Below, in pieces: positions 55,307 through 64,000 of a stretch of 64,000 bases of DNA; position 1 is the stretch's first letter, and each line of letters starts with the position of its first letter. This DNA is from Cristatella mucedo (Eukaryota; Bryozoa; Phylactolaemata; Cristatellidae), in contig WPIO01000162.1 in the NCBI GenBank assembly GCA_009760855.2, positions 186,001-250,000 of the forward strand. The letters run 5' to 3'. A program made the position numbers and the translations under genes. Below the pieces are notes generated by a model. The model saw nothing but the letters and a program-made list of their open reading frames with translations. It ran no database searches and was not told the DNA's origin.

Positions 55307-58040
55307 GATCTAGTCATTCTGTTGACTTATCTTTCTCCTCCCACCCCTGCAGTCATGGTTTTTATAATCAGCCCCTGCATCACCATCAGCCTGGTGCTGA
55401 TGGCGATTGCTCAGCTGCTGCTTTTGTGTCAGCATGGCAATAGCATACCTGTGTAGGCCAGAAGAATTGAGTTTGGATCCGTGTGGTGCTCAAAGGTTGA
55501 AAGCTCAATGCTCTGCAGCACGTGCCAACAGCAAACCAAGCCACGAACCTTTCCACATAATATAATGACACACTACGTGAACGTTGCTACTTACAGTGGT
55601 CACAGGTAACTCTACCAGTCGTATGAGCTGAAAAAAATTAGCATGTCAATGCTCACGGCTGCCAGCAGTCGAGTAGAAGGATAATACTGATGGGGTTGGC
55701 AGAGTGGATATTCCCATATGCCTCTGCCCAATAAGGGATTAGGCCTGGCTGCAAAGGAGCCGCCCACTGGGCAGGTAGAAGTCTTGAGTGGCAGGAGCTA
55801 ATTAATGCTTTGGCGAGGTCAAGCCCTCACCAGTGCCACTGAGCTCTGATTGGCCAGCGTTCCGGCTGCTAGCTTCAGCCTCAGCTAATTCTCACCCGTC
55901 AGCGATTTCTGCTGTCGCTGTAGGTCGAATCAGCCAGCAAGCTCATTTGAACCGGTTTTTAACAATTCAGCTTGAGCCAGCCGTGCTCTGCCTTCCAGGC
56001 CAGCGACTGCACCCACCAAGGTCCCCCAAAACTTGGCTGGTCTTACGTCCACATTAGTATGCAGGAAGGCATCTACTCGAGCCTCAGCTCTGAGTCAAGC
56101 AACCAGCTTATGCCTTTCTCAGTGGCATCGGTCATCGGAACGAGCTAGTAGCTCGTATTAAGCACTTGTGCCATCTATTCGACCACTGTAATGAGCTCCG
56201 AAAATATTCGTAGTCTTATCGTGGTCTTCCAGCTGAGCTGCAGTCGATCTTATGTTTTTGGTCGTGCTGGGTCTGCTTGCCCCGACCCTTCTTATTGCAA
56301 CAGATTATCAAATGTGGGCTACCTTGCCTAAGCCAAGAACTGGTCTGCACTCAGATTCGCTTGAGCTGAGCAAAGTTGGGTGCAATGGCGACATGATTCT
56401 CATAATTGCCTTTGTGCCTGCACTATAGCAGTTTTTTTTACAAATAAAAGAAATAATTGAAAGTCTTATGGCCATCTAGTCGATTATAGTTGTTTTTAAA
56501 AGGAGTATTTTAAAATACATGAGAAGTCTACCCACCACTAGCGCCACCCGACAATATTGAAGCCGTGGCGAGCTGAAAGTCAGGCTTTTGCCAGGCTTTA
56601 GAGTGCAGTCCTTAAGCAGGTCAATTTCTCTCGAAAGAGCAAGTCTGCACTCCCATCAGTCCTGGCCTGATGCTTTGGGCTCGGTTGTAGGCCACGAACT
56701 CATTCTCAGGCAGCTCTGGGATCTGTCGGCCGTGCAATTTGATGGAAGCAGGCACGGCATCCACACCTCGGCTGGTGATCGTGCAGCACTTATCCAGCCG
56801 GAACTGACTTACCTGCTCGAGGCTGTCCTCCATGCCATCAACCAAAGTTCTTTTCTGAGGCAGCAGCACCCCCAGCTGCCCCAATTTTTCACAGCCTTTT
56901 CGGCACCCTAAAACAGCTTCGAAAGCTTGGGCAAAAGCATGTTGGTGCAAAAGTTACTGGCATGCTGGGTTCGCCTATATGTTGTTCAACTTAAAAGTAC
57001 ATCAGCATTGCCAAAGTACAACCAACTATATTCTGCAATGATTGTTGTGCTTTGGCTGCTGAAATTCGCACGAAGAAGCTGCTCTGTTTTGCTGTCTGTT
57101 CTTGTTGCATAATCATAACCTGTGAGGCCGTGGCATCCATTCAAGTGGACAAGCATCACGAGCTCGAAGTTTCAGTGCGAGATATCGACTGGTTTTGAGG
57201 AAGGACCACGCCGGTCGCCCCATCGATGACATTTGCCTGCACTTCAGCGATGCCTTGCCTTTGCAAAAGACAATTTTCAGAATCCATATTCACAAGAAAG
57301 GCCCTGCTCCGGGAGCTCCTGCTGGGCAGCATGGCCGTTTGCCTCAGACGCTTTTCTGGCGGCTGGGGCCGGCTCTAGCTCCAGCAAAAAGAGCCTCGTT
57401 CTTGTCCCGAAGTCTCTGTCCTTCCCCGGAAGTGAGGCCAGCTGCTGCCTTTTCTCCTCGGAGGCATGACTGCATGCCATGTGGTTAGTCTCTGCCGGTT
57501 GGTGTTGCAAGCCCCAAAATGGCTCGGCACGATGCCATGCCGGATATCCGGCCTCGTTAAGCTTCTTGCCTCACATTTACAGAGCTTCCATGTACTGACT
57601 GGGAAGAGCAGAGGTGTCAAGAGTGGTGGCAACGGCCAGGAAGAACGTCGCCAAAACAACGCCATCGCTTGCGCCATGTTTCCCCTCTGTACTGCCCTGC
57701 TTGTCGGCCGCTTCAGACTATGCCCTGCTTCGCCTTTCGCAAATGATTGCCAAACAACGAAGCCAGCTTGGTAACCCTCAACATCACAACAGGCCAGTAG
57801 ACTACTTTTGGTTGGCAATGTCTGGTTTTTATCGCTTGTCCAGCTCATCCGGGGCCCAGGGCTGCCAGCCGCAGTGATTGGAGGCCTGCGAGTTGAGAGC
57901 CTCCTCCTTGAGCTCAAGCTTGTGCACTAGATACTCCGAATAAAGTCTTATTCAGCCTGAAGGCTGGTCTTTGTTATTCGGGATTTTAAGGATTTCAATA
58001 TTCAGGATTTTGTTATTCAGGATTTCCTAAATTTCAGTGG
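55307..58040. other. GC-richer unassigned region
   Basis: Long overlapping frames occur on both strands (up to 180 codons at 57375-57917 minus), but none shows a recognisable motif, and GC-rich sequence readily yields such frames. The end (57940-58040) has an aataaa signal at about 57939 followed by repeated attcaggatttt words, which could be the end of an unrecognised retroelement. No direct LTR pair was found by eye. Confidence 0.35.
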
Positions 58041-58149
58041 TAACTTGTATGTATGCAGATATGCTACTTGATCGGGTTCCAGTGCTGGTCGGCATGGAGT
58101 GGTAGAACGTGGCTACTGACGACTACTCAGGCTCTGCTGAAGCTCACCA

Positions 58150-58325
58150 CAGCCAACCCTAAGTGCAGATGGCTGACACTGTGCATGTCACCCCTTACCA
58201 TTTTATTCTTGTTTATCGAGCAGGCTACTACTAACCGTCCGATCGTGTTTCCCTTGCAGAAACTATATAGCACCTAGAGAGAGATTGGTTCTGAGGGTGC
58301 TTAATCAAATTGCTTATTATTGTTT
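58150..58325 (+). mobile_element. LINE family B 3' end
   Basis: Plus-strand 3' UTR fragment (ctgacactgtgcatgtcacc to gagagattggttctgagggt and an ATT-like tail). Confidence 0.75.
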
Positions 58326-58344
58326 CTATTAAGATTTACGAGGC

Positions 58345-59085
58345 CAGTATACCACCAAGCAGTGGGTTACGCTAGTTGGTCGAGGCCAGAAGTACGAGTG
58401 GACCTATTTGAATGTAGTTTACCTGTATATGCAAGCCCGAATTTCAGCATGTATTATAGCCAGTAGACAGACTTGATCATAGAGCTGATGTGGTCATCTT
58501 GTGAAAGGTCTCTGGATCAGAAAACAGACTTACTAGCAAATGCACATAAAGATATGCTTGCAAAGCCGATGTGCAACGTTAGGCTTTCTAATTTTCGAGA
58601 CACTTTGTTTGCTAGTAGTCAGTAAGTTGGCTTCAGTGTCGATATATTTGTAAACGTTTCCTGCCGTCCATGTGGGGATGTCAGAAATATGTGCAACAAG
58701 GGATTTAAGAGGACTCGACATGCTGGGGGTTGAAGGAATCGAAGCACTGCTAGTACTGGCAGTCATATGCATATAATCGGAAGCCTAGATTTTACATGGC
58801 AATCATCAGCCAGATTCATTGACTATGAAGATATGCAGATAGAGTACAAAACCGGTACTTACTCCGTACTTAAGAAGCTTGTCGAATGATTTTTTGAGTC
58901 TGTTCAGTCGAATGTCATTGTCTTTAGTAGCCCACTGTGATCAGATCTTAAACAAGGGCCACACCAATGATGCCCTGACCAGAAATTGGGCACACTAGAA
59001 GGACGTTTTGATCATTAACATCCAGCACTACCGAAAGATAGAGCAGAAAAAGCAGAGAATTTATTTACTCGAAAATTGCAACACC
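58345..59085 (-). mobile_element. LINE family B RT-region fragment
   Basis: Minus-strand, strongly decayed copy covering post-RT and palm regions, inverted relative to the preceding fragment. Recognised by words such as agctgatgtggtcatcttgt and the LSRC-type spacing shared with 31.8 kb. No open frame of note. Confidence 0.65.
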
Positions 59086-60070
59086 TGAAGCAATGCTGAC
59101 TTTGTGCAGTGATTCAATATCCTGGGTCCTAAGGTTGTGTGGTGATTCTCGATGCACAGGTAGGGCACCCACTGTAGAACGAAGGCGTTTTGTTCGTGGT
59201 CAAATATGCACAATTTACTAAGAGTAGAAGTCGTTAGCTAACAACTGAAGGAGAATGCTGATCTCTAGTGTGCGATATTTGTTGTGGAGTCATTCGCGAG
59301 ATGCACGAGGAAAATGAGCGGTGCTGTGGATGATGTTTCCAACTGCAGGTAATAGCAATATGTTTATGCATTACTAGATGAGTAGCACGATCTAGAGGTA
59401 GCAGCCCGGAGGGAAAGTTAGCGACGTAAAATTTGGCAACTGAGTCTTGAAGCCTGCTGGCGCCAACCTAGGAGGGGCGTTGCAAACGTCCACTAGCTTA
59501 CCATTCGTGGCTACCGGAGTCAGGCTTGAACAGGCGTGCGAGCAAACGCAAGCAAGACAAGCGACAAAAAGGTTAGTATTACGGCTGACTGGCATGCACG
59601 CACTGAATCCTTGACTGGCCAGCCTGACAAACAACTGCTCGAGACCGTTGCAGAGTTACACCAACGAAAGCGAGCACCCGCCTGGATGAAGCCGTGCTGC
59701 CTCAGCTCTCCAAAACTGCTCTACGAGCCGTCCTCGCTGCTATGGCCCGATCGATCTGTGGAAATGCTGCCGGTCTACCGGTCACAAGCTGTAGGCCGTG
59801 GACTGAAACCGGATGTCGGTAGTACTGTAGTTCCGATGTAGTTCTTTAGCCAAGGCCGTGCCAGCAGCATGACGAGAGGCTGCACCCTCGTGCGACCGCT
59901 GTCTTTGCGATTGAGCAAGTCGTGACGCAGTGTAGATGCTCAGTGATAGGGACCGAGAGCTATTGGAAAAATAAGCGGTAGTGACTAATGTAGTTTGACA
60001 TTCTCTAAGCGGAAGGTACGCGATATCACAGAGGATACCGAAGCGGGCACAAAGACGTTTATCCCTCGGT
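59086..60070. other. No gene seen
   Basis: Unassigned. Short frames on both strands lack motifs. Confidence 0.45.
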
Positions 60071-60235
60071 GAGCGGCAATGGCTCACTGGGTAAAGCGGT
60101 TGCTTTTCACGACCTCAGCCCCGAGGTCGTGTGTTCGAATCCTGGCGAGTGTCGGCGATCCTTAATCGCCACTACAAGCGGTGGTGATAGCCGTAAAAGC
60201 TCTTCCGTTGCTATGCAAAAAGAGGCTGTTAAATC
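60071..60235 (+). mobile_element. tRNA-derived SINE, best copy
   Basis: The A box is in ggctcactgggtaaagcggt and the B box in gtgttcgaatcctgg, about 40 bases apart as in tRNA genes. The body has gtggtgatagccgtaaaagc and ends near tgcaaaaagaggct. Longer than a tRNA, and it lacks an acceptor stem that I can pair. The same family as 17297 and 63118. Confidence 0.8.
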
Positions 60236-60949
60236 AGCTAGTACTTTTTTTTTCATCCACGTGGACGCCGCAGCGGCCAGCTAGTAGACGACTGGCCGCC
60301 CGTTGTCCTTGACCTAACTCCCCGGGCATTTGCCACCCGTTACTTATATACCACTGCCATAAATCGCAATAGCCCATAGCCCTACGACAGTGTCTTAATC
60401 TCAAATTAGCCACAACTAACGGACTTACCGGACCACCACCACGAAGTAGCGAACCACGAACGCCCAATGAGTGACAATGTTTTGCTTGAGAGAAACCTAG
60501 CTCTACGGTTCGCTTAAATTACATTTCGTAATTCATTAGGTCAGGCCTGCGAAAATTATAGCAACGTAATTATAACAAAATAGAAATAATAATAATAAAT
60601 AAAATATAAATAAATTACAAAAACTATAACAACGCAAGCCATTAATGAACCCAAAACCGTCAACAACGCGTGGTCTAAAGGCACGATCAAAGACAAACCT
60701 CTAAGCTAAGATGAAGCGAATAAGAGTGCAGCAGTTGACTGGAGAGCAGCTAAATCCTGCTAATGAACATTGAAAGCTTGCATAACTATTTACCAGCAAG
60801 TTTCTTCAAGAGCTCGCTCGAGACAGCAACAAGAGTTGTGACTGACCAGCCAAAGACGAATGTACCGGGCCCGCGGTGCTCTCGTGACGACGGTCGAAGG
60901 GTTAAGAGAGAGCACTTAGACACCAATCGGCGCAGCTTTGAAGAAACCA
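60236..60949. other. No gene seen
   Basis: Unassigned, with an A-rich simple stretch (60570-60625). Confidence 0.45.
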
Positions 60950-62160
60950 GCCAGCGGAGACCGTAACCAGCCGTAACCGCCAGCCGCTAACCGCAAGCTC
61001 ACTCGGGCAGCGGAGACGGCTGGCCGCCGCCGTACCAGCGCTGCCGCGGCTCCAGGCGGCCGCACGAGCGGCCAGTCGCACTCGACTCTGTCTCCGCCAG
61101 CTGACAGGTCGGCCGCTGCGGCCAGGGCAGCCGGTCGCGGCTTGGCGCCACCTCCGCCGCCGCAGACAAAAGCTCGGCGGCGGCCGGTCGTGGCGCCGCT
61201 GCCGCTCCGTCGGTCGGCGCCTGGAAGACAGGGCAGGCAGTCGGGCCAAACCAGCGCCGCCGACGCGCTTTGTCAGAGCACGCGGCAACCGGCGACGGTC
61301 CGACGTAAGCAGCCGGCACCGCGTCCCTCTGACGCCGATCGGCCGTCCAGCAGCGGTCTTCCTCGTCCTCCTCCGACGTTAACAGAAGCGTCGCCAGCGC
61401 ACTCGGGGTGGCGGCGGCGTCGCTGCGACGCCGGCCGGTAGCGCCGCGCTCTTCGCGGCCAATCGAAAGCCCCGCCCTGTCGCGCCGCTTCGTCCTTGTC
61501 CCACGCCGCGGTGAACAAGTTGCGGCGAACAAGTCGTGGCGCGGGCCGCTAGACTAACGCACCCCGCCGCCGCCTCCGGCGACCGCTCGAGCCGATGCGG
61601 AGCGCGCCTCCCGAACTCAGTCGAGGTCTTTGCGCGAGCTCCGCCTCTGGCCTCGCTCTGCCGCCCGCCCGTCAGAGGAGCCGGGCGAGCGGCGCTTCCG
61701 GGCGCCTCGGGCGACTCCGCGTCGCGGCTGGCGACCAGCGCTCCCCCTGTGGCATTCTTTCCGTCGGCGGCGGCGCCGCCGCCGACTCCGCAGGCGATAG
61801 AGGTGCGTCCGCGCTCATCCGCTATCGCCGCTCGAGGGCTGCCGTACGCCGCGGCGAGAAGACAGCGCTCGAGGCCCCACAGAGGACCGTCGGAGCGCAC
61901 CGCCATTCTCACGAAGTCGCCTCCGGGCTCTGACTGGTGGCGCCGTTCGCGGCCGAGATTTGCTGGTTCGCCTGGAGCCTAAAATGCACGATAGGATAAA
62001 TGCCGACTCGACCGAAGTGAACCGGTAGCCGAGAACAGCGTTCGGAGCCAATAGCGCTGTAGCAGCTACCTGAGACATGCCAACAGACGCGCGTCATTTC
62101 TGTCCTGGGCCTAACACGGACTGCGGCAGTTAACGCAGCGCCGGTACGCACGAGGACTAC
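60950..62160. other. GC- and CpG-rich stretch
   Basis: About 1.2 kb dense in CpG and CGG/GCC triplets, unlike the AT-rich remainder. It includes a perfect 24-bp palindrome at 61763-61786 centred on ggcgcc. Open frames of 100-180 codons exist in most frames of both strands and are best explained by composition. A promoter or first-exon region is possible. No protein motif is recognised. Confidence 0.5.
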
Positions 62161-62168
62161 TATCTATC

Positions 62169-62312
62169 GCCGAGCTAGTTTGGCCCAGTGGTTAAGGTGC
62201 TCGCCCCGACCAGGGTCTGGACGAGGTCAAGGGCTCGAGCCCTCTGCCATAAGTGAAGCGCCTGAATAGAGATTGAGTTCTCTTAGGGTGCTATAGAAAT
62301 GCATAATATTAT
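62169..62312 (+). mobile_element. tRNA-headed SINE with LINE-B-like tail
   Basis: The head has tttggcccagtggttaaggt (A box) and caagggctcgagccctc (B-box area). From 62251 it becomes aagcgcctgaatagagattg, then agttctcttagggtgctata, closely resembling the last about 60 bases of LINE-B, and ends in an ATT-like tail. The second copy is at 38479 on the minus strand. Confidence 0.75.
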
Positions 62313-62599
62313 CTATTATCGACAAGAGAAGTCCTTACGATCAATTTTTATAGTGTCATTAGAAGTACCAGATTTAAATCCGGTTGCTTGGCACCTCGCT
62401 CAATGAGAGGCCGGAGCCGCGGGTGCACGGCTACGAACACGGTAGACAGACACCTTTCTTCGACGTGTACGTAAAAGCACGCAAGAAGACGATCATAGCT
62501 ACCAGGATTTCTTCGATGCTAGCGAGCACGTAATCATGCGCAGTCTGTCAGTGAACGCTGGCTCGCAGGAGAGAAAAAAGCAAAATATTTCATTCGGGC
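62313..62599. other. No gene seen
   Basis: Short unassigned spacer. Confidence 0.4.
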
Positions 62600-63060
62600 G
62601 GAAGGAATGCTGAGCGGATCGGGCTCGTCATCCTCTGACATTAACGAGGCGCAAGGTCAAAATCGCGTTCGCGCCTCACCTCAGCTCCAGCCAGGCACGC
62701 TTCGCTCACCGACCGCTCTGCCGTCGACTTGTGCGACAAGCTCGGACGTCTCTCCACCCTGTACCCGCTCACTTTCAACTGCTTCCAGTTGCCCGCTCGG
62801 AAGAGTCCGGAGGCGGCGGTGGCGTTCCGCCAGCGGCAGGTGCTGACGGTTCGGTCCCGAACCGGTTGCTCGGCATCCGTCCGCTTTGGCGGGCATTCGG
62901 CAGCGCCGACGTAGCGCAGCTGTGCGTCAGTGCTGACGTCGTTCGACGGCCGAGCCGCTGCGGCGGCCGTGACGGCGCGCTCGCCGTTGAGCTGACTCCT
63001 TAGCGTAGGCGCGCGCCGATGCCGGTGCTAGAGACGCCTGCGCCTCAAAATCGTTGCCGG
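62600..63060. other. Second GC-rich stretch
   Basis: CpG-rich. One plus frame open from 62645 to 62914 reads LGRLSTLYPLTFNCFQLPA and looks more protein-like than the others, but it has no ATG of its own and no known motif. Kept as unassigned. Confidence 0.35.
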
Positions 63061-63117
63061 CGCTGGAGCAGGGCTGGATGCTTGAGTATGTGCCTGGGCA
63101 TCTCTCTGGGTTTACAG

Positions 63118-63215
63118 TGGCGACATAGGATCGCCGACCACAGGATTCGAACCCACGACCTTGGGGCCGAGGTCGTGAAAAGCAACCGCCTTACCTAGTA
63201 AGACCCTACGGACTT
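63118..63215 (-). mobile_element. tRNA-derived SINE, minus strand
   Basis: Reverse complement contains ggtaaggcggttgcttttca and gtgggttcgaatcctgtgg, the A and B boxes of the 60071 family. Truncated to about 100 bp. A run of 13 or more C follows at 63263. Confidence 0.75.
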
Positions 63216-64000
63216 TGCATCCTCATTCGGCACCGCGTCAGCCTCCACTTTTGATGGTTGCCCCCCCCCCCCCCGATTCGGCATCTTCGTCGCTGTCGTC
63301 CTGGACGTATTTTTTGTCGCCATTTTACGATAGCCAAGCAACGCTTGAAACCTGTCACCAAAAAGTTCATCTATTTACCAATACATCTACGCATATACAA
63401 CACATCTATAGACAAATGCGCTCATGTACAGCTACATCTACATACAATTACATCTATATGCGTACCCTCCCGCGATGGCTTTAGCTAAAGGTGTATGAAT
63501 AAGTACTCCTAATCGAGCACATGTTTAATACCTTGCACACAAGCTTCAGGATGAAGTCACCTGCACATCTTCTGCCGTCAGCTTGGTAGTCTGCGGGTAA
63601 ACTTACTTACCCGAAGACTTTGTTCTCTACATTGCCAGGTCAGTGATCGCTAACAACGAGGCTAACTGCAACATCAACTGGACGACTGCAGGCCTCGTTA
63701 TGCAAAGCACGCTTGGAAATTTGCTAATGGCTTATTTTTAGACATTTCGTAGGTAAGTGCCATGAACAATAATTTGCCAAATCGGAACAAGTGATCTTCA
63801 AGAAATGCAAAAACATAAAACCCGCGCTGCAATGACAGTGTAACTAATATTTTTACTTCATCCATATGCATATCTCAGCAGGTGACTTGAGTGCATCGGG
63901 TAACTTGACTACAAAGATGGCAGGTAAACCAGAGTTCACTCGCAATATTCTCGATACAAATAATTAGAAATATTTGTGGCACATTTGCAATTACATATGG
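63216..64000. other. No gene seen
   Basis: Contains a poly-C run (about 63263-63275) and AT-rich sequence with repeated acatctat words (63370-63460). No coding or RNA gene recognised. Confidence 0.45.

Noticed and set aside
57375..57917. 180-codon minus-strand open frame
   Set aside because: It overlaps several other long frames on both strands in GC-rich sequence and shows no motif or domain pattern.
60071..60145. Functional tRNA gene
   Set aside because: A and B boxes are present, but no proper acceptor stem or anticodon arm could be paired, and the unit continues as a repeated SINE body.
61379..61982. Overlapping frames of up to 177 codons on both strands
   Set aside because: Expected by chance in CGG/GCC-rich DNA with few stop codons. 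Ala/Arg/Pro-rich low-complexity products.

Overview
The window looks like repeat-rich nuclear DNA of an invertebrate animal. I cannot name the phylum. It carries APE-type non-LTR retrotransposons, tRNA-derived SINEs, a solo LTR, an AT-rich element encoding a family B DNA polymerase, and short exons with GT/AG splice sites. There is no bacterial gene layout. Most long open frames are retrotransposon fragments.

Layout. From 0.9 to 44 kb the host scaffold is a degenerate tandem array of a two-exon cassette, exon A (53-62 nt) then exon B (82-91 nt), all on the + strand. A copies lie at 3284, 8044, 17645, 18449, 22389 and 30101. B copies lie at 4864, 9626, 19840, 25609 and 33382, with a dead copy at 44035. 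Every A length is 2 modulo 3 and every B length except the dead one is 1 modulo 3, so an A+B pair is a symmetric phase 1-1 module. The first two units sit in a recent direct duplication (911-5039 and 5040-9801). Weaker conserved blocks, here called C and D, lie upstream of several A exons. The introns are filled with LINE family B (3' tail of ATT repeats, mostly 5'-truncated, both strands), LINE family A (3' tail of ATTAC repeats) and SINEs. The best LINE-A copy, with endonuclease and reverse transcriptase, is at about 39.7-42.8 kb.

From 46.85 to 55.31 kb lies an AT-rich element of about 8.46 kb with inverted termini of about 200 bp, roughly 92% alike, each itself an imperfect palindrome. It holds a decayed protein-primed-type DNA polymerase B (Polinton/Maverick or adintovirus-like), several small genes that share a TATAG-type motif ending at or just before the ATG, and a 60-bp array of hairpins split by a 742-bp solo LTR. 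No capsid, packaging ATPase, protease or integrase was recognised.

From 55.3 kb to the end I see no recognisable gene. This part holds LINE-B fragments, SINEs (one with a LINE-B-like tail) and two very GC/CpG-rich stretches (60.95-62.16 and 62.6-63.06 kb).

All family assignments come from reading motifs and hand alignment. No database search or computed identity supports them.
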